A DNA stretch of 64,000 nucleotides, from NCBI RefSeq assembly GCF_013607875.1, contig NZ_VDES01000001.1:248001-312000 (forward strand), in the 5' to 3' direction. Position 1 is the stretch's first letter. The number at the start of each line of letters is the position of its first letter. Below are positions 56,830 to 64,000 of the stretch, piece after piece. A program made the position numbers and the translations under genes. This stretch comes from Blastomonas ursincola. Lineage in GTDB: Bacteria > Pseudomonadota > Alphaproteobacteria > Sphingomonadales > Sphingomonadaceae. Under the pieces are notes generated by a model, which was given only the letters and a program-made list of their open reading frames with translations, was not told the DNA's origin and did not search any database.

Positions 56830-58062
56830 TCAGGCTGCCCGGCCCTTGGGCCACATGCCAGCAGAATCGTCTTCGACCCAGCCGACCAGAAGCGCAAGCA
56901 CACGGTGCAGCGTCTGTTGCTGTTCGGCCTGCAGCCTTTCCAGCGCCTCGATCCGCCGGACCAGCGGCTCGACATCGGTGACGGGTGCGGGGCGCGATTC
57001 CAGCGCATCGACCCGATCAAGCGCGGCCTGCAACTCCTGCACCAGCAGCGCGCGCGCATCCTGCTGTTCGGTGGCAAAGGCGCGCACCTCGCGGACGAAA
57101 TGGTTGAAATCGCTGCGGCTGACCTCTGGAACGGCGGACGGAGCTGCTGGCGCTGCCGCTTCCGGAGCAGGAGCGACAGGAGCAGCATATTCGGCATGGC
57201 GCGCAGCGCTCGCCAGCATGGCCTCGTTCTGCCAGTCCTCGTCATTCATCTGGTCCATGGCCAGATCGGCCAGCACGGCATCGATCAGCGACGCGTCGAT
57301 GGTTTCGCGAGCATCCACCGCCGCCATCAGCAGCACGCGGTTGATCAGCATGTTGACCTTGCGCGGTATGCCGCCGGTTTCGGCAAACAGGCGCGCCCAG
57401 ACATCGTCGGCAAAGGCCGGGCGTCCGGTCCAGCCGACCAGCTTCAACCGGTGTTCGACATAGGGCTGCACTTCGGCGAGTTCCATCGCGCCCAGATGGT
57501 GCGTCGCGATGATCCGCTGGCGCAGCTGTTCCAGGCCAGGTGCGCCGTGCACCATCGCGCGGAATTCGGGCTGGCCGAGCAGGAAGATCTGCAGCAGCGG
57601 ATGGCTGCCGAGCTGGAAGTTCGACAGCATGCGCAGCTCTTCGAGCGCGGGCATGGGCAGGTTCTGCGATTCATCGACCACCAGCAGGCAGCGACGACCG
57701 GCGCGTGCTTCTGTGTGGAGGAAATGCTCGATCGCGGCCAGCGTGCCCGTCTTGTCGAGCCCCGCCGTGGCTACGCCGAAGCTGCTCGCGACCATGTGCA
57801 GCAGGTCATCGCCCTTGAGCTGGGTGGTGACGATCTGCGCTGCGGTCAGCCGCGCCGTGTCCACGGTCTGCATCAGATGCGCGACCAGCGTCGACTTGCC
57901 CGCACCGATCTCGCCGGTGATGATGATGAAGCCTTCGCCCTGTGCCAGGCCATAGCCGAGATACGACATCGCCTTGCGGTGGGTCGCGCTCTCGAAATAG
58001 AAACGCGGATCGGGGGTTAGCTGAAAGGGCCGTCCGGTCAGGCCATAATGGGTCTCAAACAT
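56830..58062 (-). CDS. XrtA-associated ATPase (ExeA/TIGR03015-like)
   Basis: 410-aa AAA-type ATPase. Opens MFETHYGLTGRPFQLTPDPR, the typical start for this family, with Walker A GEIGAGKST, Walker B RCLLVVDESQNL and FLLGQPEFRAMV, GGIPRKVNMLINRVLL. The C-terminal third is an Ala/Pro-rich linker followed by a probable coiled coil (ALLVQELQAALDRVDALESR, RIEALERLQAEQQQTLHRVL). It resembles ExeA of type II secretion and MSHA loci and probably drives assembly or export of the surface polymer. It stands 29 bp downstream of the outer-membrane protein gene. Confidence 0.92.
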   Translation of the reverse strand: MFETHYGLTGRPFQLTPDPRFYFESATHRKAMSYLGYGLAQGEGFIIITGEIGAGKSTLVAHLMQTVDTARLTAAQIVTTQLKGDDLLHMVASSFGVATAGLDKTGTLAAIEHFLHTEARAGRRCLLVVDESQNLPMPALEELRMLSNFQLGSHPLLQIFLLGQPEFRAMVHGAPGLEQLRQRIIATHHLGAMELAEVQPYVEHRLKLVGWTGRPAFADDVWARLFAETGGIPRKVNMLINRVLLMAAVDARETIDASLIDAVLADLAMDQMNDEDWQNEAMLASAARHAEYAAPVAPAPEAAAPAAPSAVPEVSRSDFNHFVREVRAFATEQQDARALLVQELQAALDRVDALESRPAPVTDVEPLVRRIEALERLQAEQQQTLHRVLALLVGWVEDDSAGMWPKGRAA

Positions 58063-58091
58063 GGGCTTTCCCCCTGATCATCACGTCAATG

Positions 58092-59819
58092 TTACTGGAA
58101 CGAATAGCGCAGCGCCAGAAGCGCGGAGGCTACCAGATTGCTTTCGAAGCCCTTGGGATCGAAATAGTCGAGCCCCAGCGCCAGCGTCCCGTTGAAGCGG
58201 TTGGTGAAGTTGCGGCCATAGGCAAGATTGGTGCCGAGACCCAGAACATCGCTGGCGCCGCCGTTGAGCAGTTGTCCAGGGCCATTTTCCAGATAGTTGG
58301 CATAGATGGTGCCGGTGATACTGGAGCGCGCGTCGATCTGCTTGGCACCGACATAGCTGGCGAACCAGATTTCGTCGATCGTCTGGTCGAAACCCGCCAG
58401 AGCGCCGTTGTCGGCCGCAAAGAATTTGCGGCGGCTATAGCCTGCGCCAAAGCCGTGCTGCCAGTCGCCGCTGGTCAGGCTGATCTGCCCGGTGACCCCG
58501 CGCGTGCGGAAGGCCGACGAAGCGACCGACTGCAGCGCGTCGTTGAGGCAGTTGCCGCCACCGCCCACGCCAAAGAAGCACGCGTTGAGGTCGCCGCTGA
58601 GCGGATTGCGCGTCGCATCGAACTGCGTGGGAAGGCCCGCCAGATTGTCGTTCAGTCGCGATCCGAAGCCGGCGACCAGATCGTACACCGTCACGTTCGC
58701 CGCCACGCGCTGGTTGGGCGTGTAGCTGAAGGTGCCGTAATAGGTCAGGCTGTCATAGCGCTTGCCCACCCGCGCCTCGAGTGAGGTGCGGCGGCTGGGC
58801 CGCCACAGCACGCCGACATCCCAGATCAGGCCATCCTGGTCGTAGGACAGCAGGCGCGGCGAATTGCGGTTGGTGACAAGCCGTCCGTCATTGCCGACGA
58901 CCGGCGCGCCGGTGGCATCGCGCACCGCGTCGCGCTCGGAAATCTCGATATCCTCATAGCCCACGCCGCCGACCAGCGCGAGCGTCGCACTGACCGGAAC
59001 GGTGACATCCGCGCGGACGATCTTGTCGTCGAAGCGCTGGTCGAGCTGGCTTGCATCCTCGCGATACCAGCCGCCGCTGACCGACCAGCCGATGGGCAGG
59101 AAGCCGCCCGGCTGCTGGCCGATGGCAAGGCTCGCGGCATGGTTGACGCTGTCGTCGAACAGGTCGAGCGGCAGCGCGCCTGCGGGCAAGGCGACCGCGT
59201 CGGCCTCTACCTTGGTATAGCCGATCCGGTAGAGCGCGTTGACATCGACCGTGCCGACCTGCGTCGCCAATGTCGGGCCGGCATAAACCGAATAGATCTG
59301 CGTGACATTGTCCGATCCGCCGATCAGGTTGCTGGGGGCTGCGCCACGATTGTCGACGCGCGAGCGTATGCCGAGCGCACCTGCCTCGAGCGACAGCGTG
59401 TTGGGGATGATCTGCAGATTGCCGCGCGCGATACCGCTGATCGCGTCCTCGTCGCCGAAATCGTCATTCCACGAGAAGCGCCGCTCATAGCGAACGCTGA
59501 CCTGCGCCTCGGCGCGCGAGGTCGCGACCGCCGCATCGACGCCGACTGCGGCCAGGCTGTAGGTCAAAAGGTCGCCGCCATTCTTGAGATCGGCGCTCAG
59601 CACCTGGCCGACTTCGAGATAGGGTACGACGACCGACCGGCGGCCATTGGCCAGCCCGCCGCTGCGACCGCCCTGCCCCTGGCTCTGCCCCTGGCCGATA
59701 CCGGGATCGACCCCGCCGCCCTGCTGCGCCAGAGCGGACTGGGGCATGGCCGCCGCCGCCGCCAGCGCGGCCAGCGAAAGGCCCGCCCTGCTACCCTTGA
59801 AATCCGACCATCTTGCCAT
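58092..59819 (-). CDS. XrtA-associated outer membrane protein (TIGR03016-like beta-barrel)
   Basis: 575 aa from the ATG at 59819 (59825 possible), the start placed 7 nt after GGAG. A signal peptide (SLAALAAAAAMPQSALAQ) precedes a Gly/Gln-rich linker (GIGQGQSQGQGGRSGGLANG), then strands such as VVPYLEVGQVLSADLKNGG, QIYSVYAGPTLATQVG and TSLEARVGKRYDSLTYYG, ending ALLALRYSFQ, near a C-terminal aromatic. The family is found almost only in exosortase exopolysaccharide loci and is presumed to help secrete the polymer through the outer membrane. Its start overlaps the kinase stop region (59822). Confidence 0.88.
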   Translation of the reverse strand: MARWSDFKGSRAGLSLAALAAAAAMPQSALAQQGGGVDPGIGQGQSQGQGGRSGGLANGRRSVVVPYLEVGQVLSADLKNGGDLLTYSLAAVGVDAAVATSRAEAQVSVRYERRFSWNDDFGDEDAISGIARGNLQIIPNTLSLEAGALGIRSRVDNRGAAPSNLIGGSDNVTQIYSVYAGPTLATQVGTVDVNALYRIGYTKVEADAVALPAGALPLDLFDDSVNHAASLAIGQQPGGFLPIGWSVSGGWYREDASQLDQRFDDKIVRADVTVPVSATLALVGGVGYEDIEISERDAVRDATGAPVVGNDGRLVTNRNSPRLLSYDQDGLIWDVGVLWRPSRRTSLEARVGKRYDSLTYYGTFSYTPNQRVAANVTVYDLVAGFGSRLNDNLAGLPTQFDATRNPLSGDLNACFFGVGGGGNCLNDALQSVASSAFRTRGVTGQISLTSGDWQHGFGAGYSRRKFFAADNGALAGFDQTIDEIWFASYVGAKQIDARSSITGTIYANYLENGPGQLLNGGASDVLGLGTNLAYGRNFTNRFNGTLALGLDYFDPKGFESNLVASALLALRYSFQ

Positions 59820-59821
59820 GG

Positions 59822-60820
59822 TCATTCTCCATATCCGTAATAGGATCCGAAGCTGCGACCCGAGGGGGAGAATTTCACCCCGTTGAGCAGCAGCTGAATC
59901 TGGTTGCATCCGGCAATCAGGCTGAGCGCATCGCGCAGCGCGCGTTCGCTGGTGACATCGGCGCGCACCACCATCAGCGCATGGCCGACATGCTGCGCGA
60001 TCGTCGCAGCAGGCGATGCCGCGAGCAGCGGCGGCGAATCGAAGATCACGATCCGGCCCGGACGTCCGGCGGTCAGACTGGCCAGCACCTCCTGGGTGCG
60101 TGCCGAAGCGAGATATTCGCTGTCGGTATTGGTCTGACGCCCGGCGGGGAGCACCGAAAGCCCCGGAATGTCGGTCGGGATGATCAGGTCCTGCACGTCC
60201 ACCGCCGGATCGGCCAGCGCGTCCATCAGCCCGCTCTGCCCGGCAATGCCCAGCGAGGAAAGAATGCTGGGCTTGGCGAAATCGGCATCGACCAGCACGA
60301 CGTCATGGTCCTTTTCGGTCGCGATCGAGAGCGCGAGGTTGATCGCGCTATAGGTCTTGCCGTCGCCCGGATTGGCTGAGCAGATCAGGATGCGCTGCGC
60401 CGCAACGCCGAGGCCTGCATTGATCTCGGCCTGCACGCTGGCGAGCAGGCGGCGCTTCACGATGCGGAACTCTTCGGAGATGCTGGTCACCGGACCATCG
60501 GGCACGATGAACGCGGATTCGCGCAGTAGGTCGCGATCGACCTCGGCCACGGGCAGCACCGGCGCGCGCGGCGCGACGGGCGCGGCGGCAACCGGCGGAA
60601 CGACGGGAGCGGCCACAACCGGCGCAGGCGCAACCGGCGGCACCATCGGAGCTGGAGCCGGCATGGCCACCGCCGCGGGCGGCGCGACCGGCGCTTCGGG
60701 CAGTTTCGGTGCTTCCGGGCTCAGCGCCTTGCGGAAATCGTACATCTGCGAAGCGCGCTCGATCAACGAGCGCGGGCCTTCGTCCTTGTCGGGCGACTTG
60801 ATAGGATCGTGCATGGTCAT
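59822..60820 (-). CDS. XrtA-associated tyrosine autokinase (CpsD/BY-kinase type)
   Basis: 332-aa cytoplasmic bacterial tyrosine kinase controlling polymer length. N-terminal region with SLIERASQMYDFRKAL, then an Ala/Pro/Val-rich linker (about 40-92), then the P-loop domain: Walker A SANPGDGKTYSAINLAL (149-156), Walker A' VVLVDADF, Walker B VIFDSPPLL. The C-terminus GRSFGSYYGYGE is a tyrosine cluster for autophosphorylation. The ATG at 60820 is chosen; a TTG at 60838 would overlap the chain-length gene's stop. Kinase and chain-length protein are separate here, as in TIGR03018/TIGR03007 loci. Confidence 0.92.
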   Translation of the reverse strand: MTMHDPIKSPDKDEGPRSLIERASQMYDFRKALSPEAPKLPEAPVAPPAAVAMPAPAPMVPPVAPAPVVAAPVVPPVAAAPVAPRAPVLPVAEVDRDLLRESAFIVPDGPVTSISEEFRIVKRRLLASVQAEINAGLGVAAQRILICSANPGDGKTYSAINLALSIATEKDHDVVLVDADFAKPSILSSLGIAGQSGLMDALADPAVDVQDLIIPTDIPGLSVLPAGRQTNTDSEYLASARTQEVLASLTAGRPGRIVIFDSPPLLAASPAATIAQHVGHALMVVRADVTSERALRDALSLIAGCNQIQLLLNGVKFSPSGRSFGSYYGYGE

Positions 60821-60834
60821 GTCTCTTTCGCCCC

Positions 60835-62349
60835 TCAAACCACCGAACCGCGCTGGATGAACTCGATGATCAGCAGCACCAGGAAGACACCGACCAGCGC
60901 CCCGCCCGAGCCGATATAGATGCGCAGCTTGCGCTTGCGCTCGTCGCGCTGCGCCTGGGTGAGCATCTGCGAGATCGATCCGATCACTGGCAGGCCCGAG
61001 GCCGCCTCCAGCTTGGCCGAGGTGGGATAGCTGGCGCTCAGCTGGCCGAGCGCGAACGCTCCGCCGATGCCACCGGCAATGCCTGCAAACAGCACCGCAG
61101 CGAGCAGCAGCGGCCGCTTGGGCGCAATCGGCGTGCGCGGGCTCGACGGCGGCGTGATCAGGTCGAAACGGACCGCGTCGGTCTGCGTCTCCACCTGGCC
61201 GCGCAGCCGCACCTGCTCGCGATCGGCGAGCAGCTTGTCATATTGCGCCTTCAGAACCTCATAGTCGCGTGCGATGCGCGCCTGCTCGGCGGCTACACCC
61301 GGCTCCTGGATCTGCTTGGCCACCATCGCGTTCATCTCGCCCTGCAGCGAAGCCTTGCGCTGCTGCAGCGCGGAGACCGCCGCCTGGCGCTCGGCCTTCA
61401 TGCTGACCAGCGAGCTGTAAGCCGGATTGGGCACGCCATAGGCCGTGCTCGCCCCCGCGCCTGCGGCCTTGAGCGCGGCGATCTGGTTCTTGATCGCCTG
61501 GACATCGGGATGCTGATCGGTCAGCCCGCGCGCCTTCATTCCAGCAAGCTCACCCTGGGCCTGCGCGAGCGGATTGACGGCCCCGGTCGTGCCACCGGCG
61601 ATTGTCTGCGGCGTGCCGGCAATCTGGCCGTTGATCGCAGCCAGCGCGCTCTGCGCGGCGATCAGCTGCGAATCGATCTGGTTGATCTCGACCCGGCCCT
61701 GTTCGAGCCGCTGGCTCACCGAGCCGATGCCGGGCAGCATGCCGAGATTCTCGGTCTCGAATTTCACCCGCTTCTGCTCGGCAATCTCGAGTTCCTTCTG
61801 CCGCTTGGCGATCTGCTCGTTCAGAAAGCGCAGCGTGTCGCTTGTCTCGCCTCGGCCACCGGCCAGGTTTTCCTCCACGAAAAGGTCGATCAGCTTCTGC
61901 ACCACAGCGCGCGACAGGTTCGCCGCCTCGCCGTCGGAGCGCCCCGATGCGGTCATCGTGGCAGAAATCTCGAACAGGTTGCTCTGTTCGGATTTGATCT
62001 TGATCGCGCTGCGCAGGCCGTTCACCGCGCCCTCGATCTCGCGCGGAGTCACAAGCCCCTTGCCCAGATCGGTGCCGCGCACGACCTTTTCCAGGTTCGC
62101 AGCCGAGGTCAGCGTCTGCTGCACCGTGTCGATCTGCTTCTGCTGCTCGGCCGGATTGACGCCGGTATTCTCGGGCAGGATCGACTTGGTCTGGACGAAC
62201 AGCTTGGCCTGCGATTCATAGGTATTGGGGATCATCGCGACCGCCAGCCAGCCGACGAGACAGATTACCCAGGCGATCGCCATGGCAATCCAGCGGCGTT
62301 GCCACACGCTGTGTACCGCGATCCGGAATTCTTCGTACAGGCCATTCAT
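60835..62349 (-). CDS. XrtA-associated polysaccharide chain-length determinant (Wzz/PCP-2a-like)
   Basis: 504-aa inner-membrane protein with helices at about 20-40 (IAMAIAWVICLVGWLAVAMI) and 475-495 (YIGSGGALVGVFLVLLIIEF), another hydrophobic segment near 418-440 after the Pro-rich PPSSPRTPIAPKRP, and a long periplasmic coiled coil (FLNEQIAKRQKELEIAEQKR, QIDSQLIAAQSALAAINGQI). It lacks a fused kinase domain, which is encoded by the next gene. It regulates chain length of the exported polymer with that kinase. Starts MNGLYEEFRIAVHSVWQRRW. Confidence 0.93.
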   Translation of the reverse strand: MNGLYEEFRIAVHSVWQRRWIAMAIAWVICLVGWLAVAMIPNTYESQAKLFVQTKSILPENTGVNPAEQQKQIDTVQQTLTSAANLEKVVRGTDLGKGLVTPREIEGAVNGLRSAIKIKSEQSNLFEISATMTASGRSDGEAANLSRAVVQKLIDLFVEENLAGGRGETSDTLRFLNEQIAKRQKELEIAEQKRVKFETENLGMLPGIGSVSQRLEQGRVEINQIDSQLIAAQSALAAINGQIAGTPQTIAGGTTGAVNPLAQAQGELAGMKARGLTDQHPDVQAIKNQIAALKAAGAGASTAYGVPNPAYSSLVSMKAERQAAVSALQQRKASLQGEMNAMVAKQIQEPGVAAEQARIARDYEVLKAQYDKLLADREQVRLRGQVETQTDAVRFDLITPPSSPRTPIAPKRPLLLAAVLFAGIAGGIGGAFALGQLSASYPTSAKLEAASGLPVIGSISQMLTQAQRDERKRKLRIYIGSGGALVGVFLVLLIIEFIQRGSVV

Positions 62350-62399
62350 CGGTCAGGCTTTTCTTTCGCTGTTGCGCTGCGGGCGGTCAGGCTTGGGCC

Positions 62400-63044
62400 T
62401 TAGAACATGCTTTCGGGGATGATGATGACATCGCCGGGCTGCAGCAGCACGTTCGCGCGGCTGTCGCCCTTCTTGATGAGGTCACCCAATTTGATCGGAT
62501 ATTCCTGCTGGCGGCCCGACACCTTGTCGAAGCGCACCAGCTTGGCGCGGTTGCCCGCGGCGAATTCGGACAGGCCACCGACCGCGATCATCGCGTCGAG
62601 CAGCGTCATGTTGGCGCGGTACGGGATCGATGCGGGCTTTTCGGTCGCGCCGACGATGCGCACCTGTTGCGAGAAGGTGCCGGCAAAGCTGTTGACGATC
62701 ACCGAGACGATCGGCTCCTGGATATACTGCGACAGCTGCAGCTTGATGTCCTCGGCCAGCATGGTCGGGGTCTTGCCGACGGCGGGCATGTCGGTGATCA
62801 GCGGCGTGGTGATCCGGCCATCGGGCCGCACCTGCACCTTCGCGCCAAGCTCGGGATTGCGCCAGACGAACACGGTCAATTCATCGAGCGGCCCGATGAT
62901 ATATTCCTCGCCGGGCCCATCGGAGAGCGAAACGAACGATGCCGGAGGAAGCTGCGGGCCGGTCGAGGTCGTGGCGCAGGCCGCCAGCAGAGCGGTGGTC
63001 GCCAGGGCCGCGATGGCCATTTTCAACAGACGGAGCAGTTCCAT
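62400..63044 (-). CDS. XrtA-associated polysaccharide export lipoprotein (OPX/Wza-like)
   Basis: 214-aa outer-membrane auxiliary lipoprotein with lipobox LAAC (Cys23). It has the poly-export domain (EEYIIGPLDELTVFVWRNPE, VRPDGRITTPLITDMPAVGK) and one SLBB-type region (VRIVGATEKPASIPYRANMT, LLDAMIAVGGLSEFAAGNRA), ending LLQPGDVIIIPESMF. It would form the translocation channel for the polymer. It is the first gene of the minus-strand locus; its RBS (AAAAAGGTG) can pair with a sequence about 66 nt upstream (63128-63141). Confidence 0.93.
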   Translation of the reverse strand: MELLRLLKMAIAALATTALLAACATTSTGPQLPPASFVSLSDGPGEEYIIGPLDELTVFVWRNPELGAKVQVRPDGRITTPLITDMPAVGKTPTMLAEDIKLQLSQYIQEPIVSVIVNSFAGTFSQQVRIVGATEKPASIPYRANMTLLDAMIAVGGLSEFAAGNRAKLVRFDKVSGRQQEYPIKLGDLIKKGDSRANVLLQPGDVIIIPESMF

Positions 63045-63050
63045 TTCAAC

Positions 63051-63140
63051 ACCTTTTTCGTCGCCCCGCGAATCCCCTGGGCACAGCGGTTTGCCGGGCC
63101 GGGTTCACGCAGATTGGCAGCAGCTATGACGAAAAAGGGT
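63051..63140 (-). promoter_or_regulatory. Inverted repeat able to mask the RBS of the export gene
   Basis: On the minus strand ACCCTTTTTCGTC (63140-63128) is complementary to GACGAAAAAGGTG (63062-63050), 11 uninterrupted pairs plus more if one base is bulged, with a 65-nt loop. The right-hand arm contains the AAAAAGGTG Shine-Dalgarno of the first exopolysaccharide gene. If the upstream arm is transcribed, pairing would hide the RBS. Confidence 0.45.
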
Positions 63141-63231
63141 GAACATAGCGTTAGTGTTTGATGGCGAAGATGATTTTACGATGATTGCGGCGGGTGGGGC
63201 GCGGGCCAGCGCTGTCACCCCTTCCAGGCGC

Positions 63232-63488
63232 GTCTTCGCACCAACGGGTCCCCTGCGAAGGCAGGGGCCCATCTCCAGACGGTGAGGCACGGGACTCCAT
63301 AACCATCCCCGCTCAGCCTGAGCCTGTCGAAGGCCCCGCAACACCGTTCCGCCCCCATCCCCGCAAACGCGGGAATCCCGCTTGTTGCCCGACTATCGTA
63401 AAGAAAGTGGGACCCCGCCTGCGCGGGGGTGACGAGCACAATATCTGGACCGCCAGCCCGGGGCCTTCGACCGGCTCAGGCTGAGCGG
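63232..63488. repeat. Cluster of family A and B repeats
   Basis: Contains a degenerate B-like unit near 63236-63275, family A at 63311-63338, family B in reverse orientation at 63352-63384 and 63406-63436, and family A in opposite orientation at 63460-63488. The block looks like a nested or tandem accumulation of short palindromic repeats between the exopolysaccharide locus and the next gene. Confidence 0.83.
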
Positions 63489-63580
63489 ACGGGCTGGCCG
63501 GCTTGGCGCAGCTTAGAAAAAAGCTGCCGTTCAACAAACGACCCATTGCGGACTTCAATATCTTGCCGCAGAACGGCGTC

Positions 63581-63907
63581 ATGCGAGGGCTATTATCTTT
63601 ATCTATCGCGCTATTGTCGATCTCATGTTCACCGAACATTTCGACAGACACGAAGTTTGTCCGACGAGACGGTTTGCGAATTGGTAGTGATGTAGACGCC
63701 CTTCTACTAGATGACGCATTACGCCGAATCGATCCAGAAGAACGCAAGATCTATGATCGATACGCTGAAACAGCAGGTTTCTATTTTGAAGGTCAAACGA
63801 AACGCTGCATAGTGATTGTCGTGTTGCGAAGCGATGTTCTCATTCATCGTCCTTCGCCGGCCTTCTGCTACAACAAAGCTACCAATGAATTCGTTGGCCG
63901 ACTCTAG
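63581..63907 (+). CDS. Small putative lipoprotein, AT-richer than neighbours
   Basis: 108 aa from the ATG at 63581, giving a signal peptide with lipobox LLSISC (about Cys16). The mature part is RDGLRIGSDVDALLLDDALR, then DRYAETAGFYFEGQTKRCIV and RPSPAFCYNKATNEFVGRL, with two further Cys. Codon third positions are less G/C-rich than in the rest of the window, suggesting acquisition. It follows the repeat cluster. No family recognised; an in-frame start at 63503 is less likely since it lies in repeat-flanking sequence. Confidence 0.6.
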   Translation: MRGLLSLSIALLSISCSPNISTDTKFVRRDGLRIGSDVDALLLDDALRRIDPEERKIYDRYAETAGFYFEGQTKRCIVIVVLRSDVLIHRPSPAFCYNKATNEFVGRL

Positions 63908-63948
63908 CTAGACGGGAGCTTTCCTACCCAGTCCCCGTCATCTGCCCG

Positions 63949-64000
63949 TTAGAGCTCGTCACCCGAAACCTGATGCACCATCTCCCCGCGCGTCCAACCC
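63949..64000 (-). CDS. C-terminal end of an unidentified gene entering from the right edge
   Basis: On the minus strand the last 16 codons before a TAA (63949-63951) read GWTRGEMVHQVSGDEL with protein-like composition and codon use. Only the tail is visible; I cannot name the family. The alternative is a chance open frame of 16 codons. Confidence 0.4.
   Translation of the reverse strand, partial: GWTRGEMVHQVSGDEL

Larger units (their letters stand above)
63045..63580. other. 536-bp gap: EPS promoter region and a block of dispersed repeats
   Basis: The left third must hold the promoter of the exosortase locus and the RBS-pairing inverted repeat. The middle and right hold repeats of families A and B in both orientations (63232-63488). 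Frames that seem open here translate those repeats. I see no gene. Confidence 0.6.

Noticed and set aside
63185-63484. Open frames in the repeat block after the exopolysaccharide locus
   Set aside because: They translate the dispersed repeats (for example FDRLRLSG) and have no independent support.

Overview
The window looks like a chromosomal segment of an alphaproteobacterium of the order Sphingomonadales. The evidence is the high G+C content with strong G/C bias at third codon positions, the alphaproteobacterial cell-cycle regulator SciP, the DUF4167 protein, two large TonB-dependent receptors, the infA-maf-RNase E/G-like-yacG string, and short palindromic repeats of kinds I associate with sphingomonads. 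Genus cannot be fixed by eye.

Layout. 1-3202 (minus): YfgM-like TPR protein, bamB and der (cut by the left edge), an envelope/ribosome-assembly operon. 3319-6180: a TonB receptor with a Gly/Pro-rich segment. 6477-8623: infA-maf-RNase E/G-like-yacG, then tRNA-Phe. 8690-14067: an Lrp-type regulator divergent from a TonB receptor and an exported M20 amidohydrolase, probably an uptake-and-hydrolysis unit, with a cluster of CAAATTC boxes between them. 14831-18832: four tightly packed genes (radical SAM DNA-repair-type protein, DUF4130-UdgX fusion, YqcI/YcgG heme N-hydroxylase-like protein, DUF1989 deiminase-like protein), the most intriguing set here. 18836-21829: methyltransferase, GNAT/FemAB-like protein and polysaccharide deacetylase, probably glycan-related. 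22297-30649: TCA operon mdh, an exported unknown, sucD, sucA, sucB, lpdA. 30895-34895: TRIC-type channel, PepSY protein, two related exported proteins and chrA. 35793-38944: etfBA and the detached sucC. 39104-50129: housekeeping genes (ppa, M61 peptidase, hisS, prfA, prmC, DUF4167, sciP, mnmA, an alginate-export-like porin). 50139-63044 (minus): a ten-gene exosortase A (XrtA)/PEP-CTERM exopolysaccharide locus running from the export lipoprotein to the amidotransferase. The right end holds a block of dispersed repeats, a small AT-richer lipoprotein gene and the last codons of a gene entering from the right.

How the parts fit. The TCA operon makes 2-oxoglutarate dehydrogenase complete (E1, E2, E3) and one half of succinyl-CoA synthetase; the other half lies about 13 kb away next to etfBA. 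Palindromic repeats occupy almost every larger gap in these metabolic genes. The XrtA locus supplies export (OPX lipoprotein, Wzz-like chain-length protein, tyrosine autokinase, outer-membrane protein), ATPase, polymer modification (deacetylase, FemAB-like, amidotransferase, glycosyltransferase) and the exosortase that sorts PEP-CTERM proteins, but no PEP-CTERM substrate is encoded in the window.

All family assignments come from reading the translated sequences by eye; no database search was possible.
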